A DNA stretch of 64,000 nucleotides, from positions 248,001 through 312,000 of the forward strand of contig NZ_JBFAZX010000001.1 of NCBI RefSeq assembly GCF_040689395.1, read 5' to 3'. Positions 18,225-26,796 of the stretch are shown here, piece after piece. The notes beneath the pieces were generated by a model. That model was not told where the DNA came from, did not search any database, and was given only the letters and a program-made list of their open reading frames with translations. This DNA comes from Dactylosporangium sp040689395. Lineage in GTDB: Bacteria; Actinomycetota; Actinomycetes; Mycobacteriales; Micromonosporaceae. A program made the position numbers and the translations under genes. Position 1 is the stretch's first letter; each line of letters starts with the position of its first letter.

Positions 18225-18384
18225 CGCCACCATTGAGCCGATCTGAGAGGGGCTCGCGTCACTCGAGAAGACGTGGCGGGTTCGGTCGCGCTGGCTGATG
18301 CCATCGACCGGACCCGCTCGATGGTGGGCCGGCTACTCGTTCGAGCAGTGTCGCGCCGCGCGCGGGGCTGCTTACGCTGCTGCC

Positions 18385-19248
18385 GTGTACGGCTATGTGA
18401 TCGCCGACGTTTTCACCGACACCGCCCTTGAGGGCAATCCGCTCGCGGTCGTCCCGGATGCCACCGGGCTGACCACCGGGCGGATGCAGCGCATCGCGCG
18501 CGAGATGAACCTGTCCGAGACGACGTTCGTCTTCCCGCCCACGGCCGGCGGCGACGTGCGCGTGCGGATCTTCACCCCGATCGGCGAGCTTCCGTTCGCC
18601 GGCCACCCGACCTTCGGTACCGCCGCGGTCCTGGCCGCGACCGGCCACCCCGGCGTCCGCGACGGCGAGCTGCGGATGGAGACCGGCATGGGGGTGGTGC
18701 CATTCCGCTTCACCGGGGAGTCCGGCGAGGGCCGTGTCAGGACCGCCCGGATGTTCCAGCCGATCCCGGTCTGGGAGCCCTACGACCGGGCCGCCGAGCT
18801 GCTCGACGCGCTAGGGGTGTCCTCGTCGACCCTTCCTGTCGAGGTGTACCGCAACGGCCCGCGCCATGCGTTCGTCGGCCTCGCCGATGTGGCCGCGCTG
18901 ACCGCCCTGCGGGTCGACCTCCGCGCGCTGGCCGACCACGACGACCTGGCCGCGAACTGCTTCGCCCCGACAGGCGACCCGCTGGTCTGGCGGGCCCGCA
19001 TGTTCTCGCCCGCTTATGGCGTGACGGAGGACGCCGGCACCGGGTCCGCGGCCGGCCCCCTCGCGCTGCACCTGGGCCGGCACGGGCGGGTGCCACTCGG
19101 CGCGACGATCACAGTGCGGCAGGGCGTCGAGATGGGCCGCCCGTCGACGATTCGCGCATGCGTCTCGGTGCTCGACGACGGTGTCGTCGAGCGGGTCGAG
19201 GTCGCCGGCAGCGCCGTCGTCGTGGCCAACGGCCGGCTATTCGTCTGA
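18385..19248 (+). CDS. PhzF family isomerase/epimerase
   Basis: A 287-residue enzyme of the PhzF (diaminopimelate-epimerase-like) fold. Marks are DVFTDTALEGNPLAVV at the N-terminus, MNLSETTFVF with the catalytic glutamate, GELPFAGHPTFGTA and EDAGTGSAAGPLA near the C-terminus. The fold is a pair of similar halves with the active site between them. GTG 18385 places the start at the family's usual first residues. PhzF itself acts in phenazine synthesis, but stand-alone homologues are widespread and this one has no phenazine genes around it; its substrate is unknown. Confidence 0.9.
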   Translation: MYGYVIADVFTDTALEGNPLAVVPDATGLTTGRMQRIAREMNLSETTFVFPPTAGGDVRVRIFTPIGELPFAGHPTFGTAAVLAATGHPGVRDGELRMETGMGVVPFRFTGESGEGRVRTARMFQPIPVWEPYDRAAELLDALGVSSSTLPVEVYRNGPRHAFVGLADVAALTALRVDLRALADHDDLAANCFAPTGDPLVWRARMFSPAYGVTEDAGTGSAAGPLALHLGRHGRVPLGATITVRQGVEMGRPSTIRACVSVLDDGVVERVEVAGSAVVVANGRLFV

Positions 19249-19310
19249 CGCCGCATCCGCCTGGGTCGCGCCGAACGTGATCGATGACGTCGTGCGCGGC
19301 CTCATCGGGC

Positions 19311-19332
19311 CCCGAGAGGCCCCGGCCTCGGG
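19311..19332. terminator. Possible terminator hairpin after the PhzF gene
   Basis: CCCGAG and CTCGGG arms, with further pairing GGCC/GGCC inside, form a GC-rich hairpin about 63 bp after the PhzF stop. There is no T tract. Confidence 0.4.
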
Positions 19333-19419
19333 CGGTGGCGGCTGCCGTGCCGGCCTCGGCCACCCCTGCGGGCTGGCCGCTCGGGCCACTTGCCGATGCG
19401 CCGGTGATACGTTGACCGC

Positions 19420-19905
19420 ATGTCGCGGCCGTGGAGTCTACGCCCGGCCACGTCGGCGGACGCGCCGTGGCTCATCGACCTCAGGGCCGCGACGATGCGG
19501 CCGGACCTGGAGCGGGTCGGGCGCTGGGACGCCGGCCGCTCCCGGCGACGCTTCCTCGAGGGCTTCGTGCCGGCCAACACCGACGTCATCGAGGTCGACG
19601 GCCGGGCGGTGGGCTCCGTTGCGGTCCGTCCCGAGCGCGACGCGCAGTGGATTGAGCACTTCTATCTCGACCCCGGACTGCAAGGCCGGGGCATCGGTGG
19701 GCAGGTGCTGCGGCACGTCATGGCGGCGCACCGCGACGCGCGGCCGTTCCGGCTGGTCGTCCTGCGGGGCAGCGCGGCGCGAAGGCTCTATGAGCGCCTT
19801 GGCTTCGTGCACGCCTACGACGACGACAATGGCATCGACGAGATACTCGACGCCCCCGGCGAAGCCGGGTATCTGCTCGACAACGCCCAGGCAAGGCCGG
19901 CCTGA
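19420..19905 (+). CDS. GNAT family N-acetyltransferase
   Basis: A 161-residue acetyltransferase. The acetyl-CoA pyrophosphate loop is LQGRGIGGQVL (RGxGIG), preceded by the beta strand WIEHFYLDPG; LVVLRGSAARRLYERLGFVHAYD is the typical C-terminal motif B. It should transfer an acetyl group from acetyl-CoA to a small molecule or peptide amine in the cytoplasm. It stands alone between PhzF and the ECF41 sigma gene; the substrate is not readable. Confidence 0.9.
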   Translation: MSRPWSLRPATSADAPWLIDLRAATMRPDLERVGRWDAGRSRRRFLEGFVPANTDVIEVDGRAVGSVAVRPERDAQWIEHFYLDPGLQGRGIGGQVLRHVMAAHRDARPFRLVVLRGSAARRLYERLGFVHAYDDDNGIDEILDAPGEAGYLLDNAQARPA

Positions 19906-19967
19906 CCGAGAGCCCGCTGGACGTGGCGACCTCCCGCCCCGGTTGAGCCGGCGAGCGGCGGGCGGCA

Positions 19968-20864
19968 CTACGCCAGGATCCGCACGTTGAGGATCTCCAG
20001 GTCGGCCGGGTCGGCCACCACATCGATGCCGATGATCCGGCCGCTCGTGACCGTGAAGCTGATCGCGATCCGGGTCCGGCCGTCCACTTGGACCACGGCG
20101 CCGGTCGCGCCGTCGATGTCGGCCGGGCGGGCGCCCTGGGCGCGGCCCGAGAAGAACGCGGCGACGACCTCCGCGCCCCGGGACTCGCCGGCCGAGCCCA
20201 TCCGGGCCGCCGTCGCGTCGGCGCGCATGATGACGTCCGGGTCCAGCAGGGTCAGCAGCGCGGCCATGTCGCCACCGCGCGCGGCGACGAGGAACGCGTC
20301 CACGACCTCGCGCCGGCGCTGCAGGTCGGCGGCCGCCGAGCCACTCGGGCTGTCCGAACCGGCCGAACCGGCAGAACCGCCATGGACGCGGCGGCGCGCC
20401 CGGCTCGCCAGCTGGCGAGCGGCGGCGGGGCTGCGGCCGACGACGACCGCGATGTCGTCGAACGACACGGCGAACATGTCATGCAGGACGAACGCCAGGC
20501 GCTCGGTCGGGGTGAGCGTCTCCAGGATCACGAGCAGCGCGACGCCCACCGAGTCGGCCAGCAGGGCCTCCTGCTCCGGGCCGGCGTCACCCGCCGGCGG
20601 CTCCCCGGCGCGCAGTTCGAGCGGCTCCTCGCGGCGGTTGGTCCGGGAGCGCAGCATGTCGAGGCAGATCCGGCCGACGACCGTGGTCAGCCAGGCGGCG
20701 AGGTTGTCGACCTCGCCCGCGTCCGTGCGGTTCAGCCGGAGCCAGGCCTCCTGTACCGCGTCGTCGGCCTCGCTCGCCGAGCCCAGCATCCGGTGCGCCA
20801 CCGCCCGCAACCGTGGCCGCAGCGCCTCGAACCGCTCGGCCAGCCGGTCGTCGCTCTCGCTCAC
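19968..20864 (-). CDS. ECF41-type RNA polymerase sigma factor (SigJ-like)
   Basis: A 298-residue extracytoplasmic-function sigma factor: sigma-2 region (RLRAVAHRMLGSASEADDAVQEAWLR), sigma-4 region (TPTERLAFVLHDMFAVSFDDIAVVVGRSPAAARQLASRARR), then a SnoaL-like C-terminal domain (VVDAFLVAARGGDMAALLTLLDPDVIMRAD). In the ECF41 group this domain, not an anti-sigma factor, controls activity. The start is GTG with AAAGG 8 nt upstream. It is divergent from a carboxymuconolactone-decarboxylase gene, the classic ECF41 partner, whose promoter matches the ECF41 consensus. Confidence 0.93.
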   Translation of the reverse strand: MSESDDRLAERFEALRPRLRAVAHRMLGSASEADDAVQEAWLRLNRTDAGEVDNLAAWLTTVVGRICLDMLRSRTNRREEPLELRAGEPPAGDAGPEQEALLADSVGVALLVILETLTPTERLAFVLHDMFAVSFDDIAVVVGRSPAAARQLASRARRRVHGGSAGSAGSDSPSGSAAADLQRRREVVDAFLVAARGGDMAALLTLLDPDVIMRADATAARMGSAGESRGAEVVAAFFSGRAQGARPADIDGATGAVVQVDGRTRIAISFTVTSGRIIGIDVVADPADLEILNVRILA

Positions 20865-20917
20865 GTTCGATGCCTTTCGCCCGAATTTGTGGCCAGATTT
20901 ATGACCTGGGCCACAAT

Positions 20918-20944
20918 TGTCACAGGTTCCCGTGGCGGGTCGTC
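20918..20944 (+). promoter_or_regulatory. ECF41-dependent promoter
   Basis: TGTCACA (20918-20924) and CGTC (20941-20944) are separated by exactly 16 bp. This matches the reported ECF41 -35 and -10 elements. It lies 48 bp upstream of the start of the carboxymuconolactone-decarboxylase-like gene and reads toward it. The sigma factor encoded next door should use it. Confidence 0.85.
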
Positions 20945-20991
20945 ATACCGGCGACGAACCAAATCGCAGCGATGTGACAAGGGAGACGATG

Positions 20992-21450
20992 ATGCAGGCA
21001 CGGATGACCAACCCGGCGGCGCTCCTGCCCGACGCCACCAAGGCGATCAACCTGCTGTACAAGGCGGCGCACTCGGCCGGCGTGCCCGGCGCCACGCTGG
21101 AGCTGGTCCACCTGCGGGCCAGTCAGATCAACGGCTGCAGCCCATGCGTGGACTCGGGTGCCCGCAGCGCCAAGAAGAACGGCGAGTCCGACGAGCGGCT
21201 CTTCGCCGTCGCCGCCTGGCGGGACACGCCGTATTTCACCGAGGCCGAGCGGGCCGCCCTGGCCCTCGCCGAGGCCGCGACCCGGCTGGCCGACCGGGCC
21301 GACGCGGTGCCGGACGACATCTGGGAGGACGCCGCCAAGCACTTCAGCGAGCAGGAGCTCGCGGCGATCGTGCTGTGGATCGCCACGACCAACCTCTTCA
21401 ACCGGCTCAACGCGCCCACTCGCCAGCCCGCCCCGCAGAACTGGGGCTGA
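20992..21450 (+). CDS. Carboxymuconolactone decarboxylase / AhpD-like protein
   Basis: A 152-residue helical protein of the AhpD-like fold. The redox pair is in NGCSPCVDSGARSAKK. In peroxidase-active AhpD homologues the motif is CxxCxxxH; here the histidine position is glycine, so the proton relay is altered. GGGAG (20981-20985) lies 6 nt before ATG 20992; ATG 20989 directly upstream is an alternative. It is the probable target of the divergent ECF41 sigma factor and is thought in this setting to act in oxidative or envelope stress. Confidence 0.9.
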   Translation: MQARMTNPAALLPDATKAINLLYKAAHSAGVPGATLELVHLRASQINGCSPCVDSGARSAKKNGESDERLFAVAAWRDTPYFTEAERAALALAEAATRLADRADAVPDDIWEDAAKHFSEQELAAIVLWIATTNLFNRLNAPTRQPAPQNWG

Positions 21451-21753
21451 GCCGCCACTCGGAAGCCGCCGGCCCGGAGGTGAACCGGGCCCCGCAGGCA
21501 ACTCGCCCCGGTGGGTGAAGGCCCGGCCACCACCTGCCACGATAACTTCCGGTCCATGCGACGAATGCTGCGCGTAGTGGTAACGACGTCGATCTGCGTT
21601 CTGCTCATCGTCACCGGGCCGGGAGTGCTATCCAGCTGGTCGTAGCCCGCGCTTGGCGCCGGCCTTCGCCAGCGGGTAGCTCTGGGCGTGCGCTCGCCAC
21701 CTGGCGCTACAACCAGCGGCGGGCGCGCACCCGGGTCGGTACCGTGCGAGGGC
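21451..21753. other. Intergenic region after the CMD gene
   Basis: About 300 bp. The only coding candidate is a 29-codon hydrophobic ORF at 21556. No RNA gene or clear terminator was seen. Confidence 0.4.
21556..21645 (+). CDS. Possible 29-residue membrane peptide
   Basis: ATG 21556 opens a short frame with three N-terminal arginines and a hydrophobic stretch (VVVTTSICVLLIVTGPGVL), ending in TAG 21643-21645. It looks like a single transmembrane helix or a signal peptide. No strong ribosome binding site is present, so it may be chance or a gene remnant. Confidence 0.25.
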   Translation: MRRMLRVVVTTSICVLLIVTGPGVLSSWS

Positions 21754-22339
21754 ATGGCTGACATCGGCAAGGCGCTGCGGGACAGGCTCGCGGCCGCGTT
21801 CGAGACCGTGACCGGATCGACCGTCGACCCCGCGCTGCGCCGATCCCGGCACGCCGACTTCCAGGCCGACGGGGCGCTCGCCCTGCCGGGGGACCGGCGC
21901 GAGATCGCGGCGGCCGTGGCGCGGGCCGCGCGGCTCGACGACCTGTGCGCGAAGGTCGAGGTGGCCGGGCCGGGGTTCCTCAACCTGACACTGGCGGACG
22001 CGGCGCTGGACCGGATGCTGGCCGAGGCCGCCGCGGACGAGCGGCTCGGAGCGTCCACTGTGGAGCCCGAGACCGTGGTGGTGGACCTCGCTGGTCGGTG
22101 TTTCGCGGCGGTACCTCTTGGGCGTCTACGACCGCCTCGGCGTACGCCTCGAGTTCCATCGCCTCACCGGCTACCTGTACGGGCTGGCGACCGCCTTCAC
22201 CGCGTTTTTCGAGAGTTGCCCGGTGCTGCGGGCGCCGGAGCCGGCGCGCGGCGGCCGGCTGGCGCTGTGTCACCTCACCGCGCGGATCCTCCGGACCGGC
22301 CTCGACCTACTCGGGATCGAGGCCCCCGAGCGGATGTAG
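21754..22339 (+). pseudogene. Arginyl-tRNA synthetase remnant with deletions and a frameshift
   Basis: The frame from ATG 21754 encodes a normal ArgRS N-terminal domain (MADIGKALRDRLAAAFE, then KVEVAGPGFLNLTLADAAL and TVVVDLAG, where intact enzymes read TVVVDYS). The frame then shifts by +1 near 22095-22118. A fragment like the catalytic domain (RRYLLGVYDRLGVRLE) is joined straight to the C-terminal DALR anticodon-binding domain (HRLTGYLYGLATAFTAFFE, ALCHLTARILRTGLDLLGI, EAPERM). HIGH- and KMSKS-type motifs are absent. About 195 codons remain of the usual 550-590. It cannot be an active synthetase; the true argS must be elsewhere. Confidence 0.9.
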
Positions 22340-22396
22340 GACACTAGCGTCCCCGAGCCAATGCCGGGACCACCAACATGGAGGAGAACCTCAATC

Positions 22397-22909
22397 GTGC
22401 GACGGTTACTGACCGTGGCGATCCTCGCTGCCCTCGTGAGCACCTCTGCGGCCTGCTCGCAGTCCGATGAGAGCTCGACGTCCGCGGCGAGCCCCACGTC
22501 CTCGTCGAGCCGCACCTCCTCGCCGAGCCCGACGGTTGACCTCAAGGCCAACACCAAGGCGGTCTGCGACAAGGCCGCGAAGATCGTCACCGAGGACACG
22601 GTGAAGCCGATCGGCACGCAGATCGGTCTCATGATCGCGGCGCGGCAGCAGAAGAACAAGGCGGCCGAGACGCAGGCGGTGAACAAGGCGAAGGAGCTCA
22701 CCGACGCGCTGGTCAAGCAGGCGCGCGAGCTCAAGGCTGAGGCGGCCGACCCGAAGCTGCAGGCCGCCCTGGACAAGGCCGCCGACGGCCTCGCGCTGTT
22801 CGGCTCGACGGACCACCTGGCGAAGATCAAAGCGCTCGGCGACATGGACAAGCTGTTGGCCGACATCCAGGCGGCGAGCGCGGACCTCGACACCATCTGC
22901 GCCTTCTAG
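22397..22909 (+). CDS. Helical lipoprotein of unknown function
   Basis: A 170-residue exported protein. GTG 22397 has GGAGGAG about 11 nt upstream. The leader RRLLTVAILAALVSTSAAC ends in a weak lipobox (SAAC), followed by a Ser/Thr-rich linker and a charged, Ala/Lys-rich helical region (KNKAAETQAVNKAKELTDAL) likely to form a coiled coil. Two cysteines (VCDKAA and the C-terminal TICAF) could pair. No family recognised. Confidence 0.75.
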   Translation: MRRLLTVAILAALVSTSAACSQSDESSTSAASPTSSSSRTSSPSPTVDLKANTKAVCDKAAKIVTEDTVKPIGTQIGLMIAARQQKNKAAETQAVNKAKELTDALVKQARELKAEAADPKLQAALDKAADGLALFGSTDHLAKIKALGDMDKLLADIQAASADLDTICAF

Positions 22910-22952
22910 CCGTCGCCGCGCCGGATTTGGCGCGCTGTGGCAGGCTTCCGGG

Positions 22953-25088
22953 GTGGTAGATCCATCGGGTGTATCCACCCTCGACGAGCTCGCCGGGCTC
23001 CTGCGCGACCTGCGTCGCAGGCACGCCCGGCGGGCCGGCTCGTCACCGCTGACGTTCGGCGAGCTCGCCGCCCGCACCGGCTGGCCCGGCGCGGCCATCG
23101 GCTTGTACTTCGCCGGCCGCGCACTGCCACCGGCCGAGCGCCTGGACGCCCTGCTCCGGCTGCTCGGCGCCAGCCCGGCCGAGTGCGGCGCCTTCGCGTC
23201 GGCGCGCTCCCAGATCGCTGCCCTCGACGGCGCCGTCGCCCCGGCCCCGCCTATCGTCCCGCTCTGGCCCCTCGCCCTGGCCTCGCCTCTCGCGGACGAG
23301 CACGGGCTGCCGGCCGCCCCAACGTACTTCGCCGGCCGGGCCGGCGCGATCGCCCGGCTCGACCGGATGCTGCCCGGCGCCCGGGCCGTGTTCGTCGGCG
23401 GCGACGCTGGCGTCGGCAAGACCGCGCTAGCCGTCCACTATGGATACCGGATCGCCGGCCGCTTCCCGGACGGGGCGCTGTTCCTGGACCTGCGCGGCTC
23501 CGACCCGGCCGGCCCGCTGCCCGCCGCGGAGGCGCTGCGAACGCTGCTCGCCGCGCTCGGCGTGGCACCCGCGGACATGCCGCTGGGCCTGGCCGCGCGC
23601 ACCGGGATGTACCGCGGCCTGACCGCCCGCCGCGGCGTGCTGCTCGTGCTCGACGACGCCGCCGACGCGGCGCAGGTGCGGCCGCTGGTGCCGGCCGCGG
23701 GCGACAGCGTCGCGCTCGTCACGGGCCGGCACGGCCCAGCCTGCCTAGCCGGGCTAGCCGGCTCAGCCGGGATCGACGCGGCCGGGCTGATGCTCGACGT
23801 GCTCGACCGCACCGAGGCGCGGGCCGTGCTCGCGGCGCGGATCGGCGCCGAGCGCACCGCCGCGGAGCCGGCCGCCGTCGATCGCATCATCACCGCGTGC
23901 GGGCGCCGGCCCATGGCGCTGACCGTGTTCTCCGCCCGCGCCGCGCTGGACCCCGAGCTGTCGCTGGCGGCCGCCGCCGACGCGCTCGCCGAGCGGACCG
24001 CGTTCGCCTGGTCGTATGACCAGCTTTCCCCGGCCGCCCGGCGGCTGTTCCGCGGCTTCGGCGCGCACCCCGGCCCGGATCTGGGCGAGCGGGCCGCCAC
24101 CATCCTCTTAGGACGGTCCAGTGTGGAGGCGCTGAACGAGCTCGCCCGGGCGCAGCTCGTCGCCGAGTGCCGGCCCGGGCGGTATGCCATGCACGCCCTC
24201 CTGCGCGAGCACGCGGCTCGCGGCACGCCGGACGCCGAGCGGGCCGATTTGCAGGACCGCCTCGTGGCCCACCATGCCGAGTACGCCGATGGGCACCGGA
24301 CAGCGCTCGCCGTGCTCGGGCTGGCCATGCGCCGCGGCCGGTACGGCGACGCCTGGCGCATCGCCGAGGCCCTGGACAGCCCCCTCGACGCCGCCGGCCG
24401 CTGGGACGAGCGGATCGCGGTGCAGGAGACCGCGATCCAGGCCGCGGAGCGCCTCGGCGACCCGGCGCTGCTCGCCCGGGCGCAGCGCGCGCAGTCCGCC
24501 GCGTACCTGCGCACGGGGCAGCACGAGGCGGCGCTGCGCCGGCTGCGCGAGGCCGCCGACTGCTTCCACGCCCAGGGCGAGGCGGGCGCCGCGGCGGCGT
24601 GCCGGCAGGACCTGGGCGCGGTTCTGGAGTCGATGGCCCGCTTCGCCGAGGCGATCGTCCACGACGAGATCGCCCTGGCCCTGTTCCGCCGGGCCGGCGA
24701 CCGGCCCGGCGAGGCGTCCGCGCGCGCCGCGGCCGCCTGGCACTACGCGCAGGCCGGGCGCGCCGCCGAGGCCGTCGCCCACGGCGAGGGGGCGCTCGCG
24801 CTACGCCGCGAGCTGGGCGACCCGCACGAGACCGCCGCGGCGCAGGCCCACCTCGGCCGGGTACACGCGGCGCTCGGTGACCGGGAGCGCTCGGTGGAGC
24901 GCTACCGTGCGGCCTTGGAGTGCTTCACCGAGCTCGGCGACCGGATCGACGAGGCAGAGACCGCGACCCGGCTCGGCGACGCGCTGGACGGCGCCCCGGC
25001 GATCGGCCTGTGGCGGCGCGCCCTGGCCATCTACGAGCACACGGATCACCCGGCCGCGTCGGCCGTCGCCGCCCGCCTGGGCCTCTGA
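22953..25088 (+). CDS. HTH-NTPase-TPR regulator (NB-ARC/STAND type)
   Basis: A 711-residue protein. The N-terminal region (about residues 8-90) resembles a XRE-like helix-turn-helix (LTFGELAARTGWPGAAIGLYFAGRALPPAERLDALL). A P-loop NTPase follows, with Walker A GGDAGVGKT at residues 149-157 and Walker B in GVLLVLDDA, then a winged-helix region (FAWSYDQLSPAARRLFRGFGAHPG) typical of NB-ARC proteins. From about residue 450 are TPR-like helical repeats (RYRAALECFTELGD and similar). This is the STAND design: ligand binding by the repeats opens the NTPase. The target is unknown. GTG 22953 was taken as start. Confidence 0.88.
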   Translation: MVDPSGVSTLDELAGLLRDLRRRHARRAGSSPLTFGELAARTGWPGAAIGLYFAGRALPPAERLDALLRLLGASPAECGAFASARSQIAALDGAVAPAPPIVPLWPLALASPLADEHGLPAAPTYFAGRAGAIARLDRMLPGARAVFVGGDAGVGKTALAVHYGYRIAGRFPDGALFLDLRGSDPAGPLPAAEALRTLLAALGVAPADMPLGLAARTGMYRGLTARRGVLLVLDDAADAAQVRPLVPAAGDSVALVTGRHGPACLAGLAGSAGIDAAGLMLDVLDRTEARAVLAARIGAERTAAEPAAVDRIITACGRRPMALTVFSARAALDPELSLAAAADALAERTAFAWSYDQLSPAARRLFRGFGAHPGPDLGERAATILLGRSSVEALNELARAQLVAECRPGRYAMHALLREHAARGTPDAERADLQDRLVAHHAEYADGHRTALAVLGLAMRRGRYGDAWRIAEALDSPLDAAGRWDERIAVQETAIQAAERLGDPALLARAQRAQSAAYLRTGQHEAALRRLREAADCFHAQGEAGAAAACRQDLGAVLESMARFAEAIVHDEIALALFRRAGDRPGEASARAAAAWHYAQAGRAAEAVAHGEGALALRRELGDPHETAAAQAHLGRVHAALGDRERSVERYRAALECFTELGDRIDEAETATRLGDALDGAPAIGLWRRALAIYEHTDHPAASAVAARLGL

Positions 25089-25109
25089 GCGCGGCGTCGG
25101 TGCCGAAAG

Positions 25110-25252
25110 CGGAGCCCACGGGGCGTTCGTGCGAGGTCGAGCAGACCTGGATCTTGACCCTGCGGGCGGGCAAGATCTCGCAGATCCGGGCGGTCAGTGA
25201 CCGCCTCGGCATGTTTCTGCAGCTGGGATGGGACTGGCTGACCGCCGGCTGA
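25110..25252 (+). pseudogene. C-terminal fragment of a SnoaL-like (ester cyclase) protein
   Basis: The frame reading PTGRSCEVEQTWILTLRAG then KISQIRAVSDRLGMFLQLG is the usual C-terminal strand set of SnoaL-like polyketide/ester cyclase proteins. No start or N-terminal half exists in frame; the upstream sequence is the 3' end of the TPR regulator. It is a gene remnant of about 45 codons, with its stop TGA at 25250-25252. Confidence 0.75.
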
Positions 25253-25255
25253 CGG

Positions 25256-25573
25256 TCAGCTCCGGCCGGGTGCCGCCGCGAGGGTGCCCAGCGTGATGCT
25301 CAGCGCGATGACGGCGAGGATGCCGAAGACCGCCTGCCAGGCGCGGCGGTGGCCGAAGTTGATCGTCCAGCCCGGGCCCAACCGTTTGGGGACGAACAGG
25401 TTGGGGTCGTCGGGGTTGGCGTAGATGAAGCCGTGCCAGCCGCGCTCGTCGCGGCCGCCCCGGGCGCTGATCGGCGCGCCTCGGCGGTTGATGGGGATCA
25501 CGACGACGGCCAGCGCGACGATCGCGACGATGAGCGCGATCGCGAGCAGCTGGGCGAGCACCGGGTTCGTCAT
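25256..25573 (-). CDS. Small DUF5808-like membrane protein
   Basis: A 105-residue protein with an N-terminal transmembrane helix (LLAIALIVAIVALAVVVIPI), a basic linker, the motif YANPDDPNLFVPKRLGPGW with WTINFG, and a second hydrophobic helix (AVFGILAVIALSITLG). The NPDDPxxFVPKR block is the hallmark of DUF5808. ATG 25573 overlaps the ECF42 sigma stop (ATGA), so it is the last gene of that unit. Function unknown. Confidence 0.8.
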   Translation of the reverse strand: MTNPVLAQLLAIALIVAIVALAVVVIPINRRGAPISARGGRDERGWHGFIYANPDDPNLFVPKRLGPGWTINFGHRRAWQAVFGILAVIALSITLGTLAAAPGRS

Positions 25574-26796
25574 CCTTCGAGCATCTCACCCGGTGTCACG
25601 GCGGTCGAGCCGTCGGGCTCGGCGAGGGAGCGCAGATACCTCCGCTCGGCCGCGTTGCCGGCGAGTTCCGCGGCCGTCGCGTACGCGGCCCGGGCCTCGG
25701 CGGAGCGACCCACCCGGCGCAGGAGGTCGGCGCGCACGGCGTGAAACACGTGGTACCGCGGCAGGCTCAGGCCCTCGACGAGCCGCAGCCCGGCGTCGGG
25801 CCCGTCGACCTCGGCGACCGCGACGGCGCGGTTGAGCGCGACGACCGGCGACGGGGCCACCGCCATGAGCTGGTCGTACAGCTGGACGATCTGCGCCCAG
25901 TCGGTGGCCTCGGCGCTGGGGGCGTCGGTGTGCACGGCGCTGATCGCCGCCTGGATCTGATACGGGCCGGGCCGGTTGCGCCGCAGGCACTCGCGCACGA
26001 TGCGATGGCCCTCGGCGATCGCCGCCCGGTCCCAGCGCGTGCGGTCCTGCCGGGGCAGCGGCACCAGGGCGCCCAGCGCGTCGACGCGCGCCGGGCGCCG
26101 GGCCGCGGCCAGCAGCATGAGGGCCAGCAGGCCGGCGGCCTCCGGCTCGTCGGGCATGAGGCGGCGCAGCATGCGTCCGAGCCGGATCGCCTCCGCGCAC
26201 AGGTCGTCGCGGACCAGCTCGTCGCCGGAGCCGGCCGCGTAGCCCTCGTTGAAGATCAGGTACAGCACCGTGAGCACCGCCGCCAGGCGGTCGGGCCACT
26301 CGGCCTCGCGCGGCACGCGGTACGGGATCCTCGCGTCGCGGATCTTGCTCTTGGCGCGGACGATGCGTTGCGCGAGCGTCGCCTCGGGCACCAGCAGCGC
26401 CCGCGCGATCTCCGGCGTGCTCAGCCCGCCGAGCAGGCGCAGCGTGAGCGCCACCTGCGCGTGGCGGGCCAGCGCCGGGTGGCAGCACGTGAAGATCAGC
26501 CGCAGCCGGTCGTCGGGCTCGTCCGGGGGTACGTTGTAGATCAATTCCGCCTCGGCATGTTTCTCGGCGCGCCTGGCCTCGCGCCGGAGCCGGTCGATCG
26601 CGTGGTTGCGCGCGGTCGTGATGATCCATCCGGCCGGGCTGGGCGGCGTGCCGCCATCCGGCCAGCGCTGCAGCGCCGCCGCGAACGCCTCCTGGACCGC
26701 CTCCTCGGCTAGGTCGATGTCGCCGAAGCTGCGGACCAGGACGGCGACAGCGCGGCCGTACTCCTCCCGGAAGACCCGCTCGACCTCGCGGCTCAC
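25570..26796 (-). CDS. ECF42-type RNA polymerase sigma factor with C-terminal TPR region
   Basis: A 408-residue sigma factor. Sigma-2 is VFREEYGRAVAVLVRSFGDIDLAEEAVQEAF, sigma-4 includes VALTLRLLGGLSTPEIARALLVPEATLAQRIVRAK. A long C-terminal TPR-like region (about residues 175-400; LYDQLMAVAPSPVVALNRAVAVAEVDGP) is typical of the ECF42 group and replaces an anti-sigma factor. GTG 26796 overlaps the YCII gene stop (GTGA). ECF42 genes are almost always next to a DGPF/YCII gene, as here. The signal it senses is not known. Confidence 0.93.
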   Translation of the reverse strand: MSREVERVFREEYGRAVAVLVRSFGDIDLAEEAVQEAFAAALQRWPDGGTPPSPAGWIITTARNHAIDRLRREARRAEKHAEAELIYNVPPDEPDDRLRLIFTCCHPALARHAQVALTLRLLGGLSTPEIARALLVPEATLAQRIVRAKSKIRDARIPYRVPREAEWPDRLAAVLTVLYLIFNEGYAAGSGDELVRDDLCAEAIRLGRMLRRLMPDEPEAAGLLALMLLAAARRPARVDALGALVPLPRQDRTRWDRAAIAEGHRIVRECLRRNRPGPYQIQAAISAVHTDAPSAEATDWAQIVQLYDQLMAVAPSPVVALNRAVAVAEVDGPDAGLRLVEGLSLPRYHVFHAVRADLLRRVGRSAEARAAYATAAELAGNAAERRYLRSLAEPDGSTAVTPGEMLEG

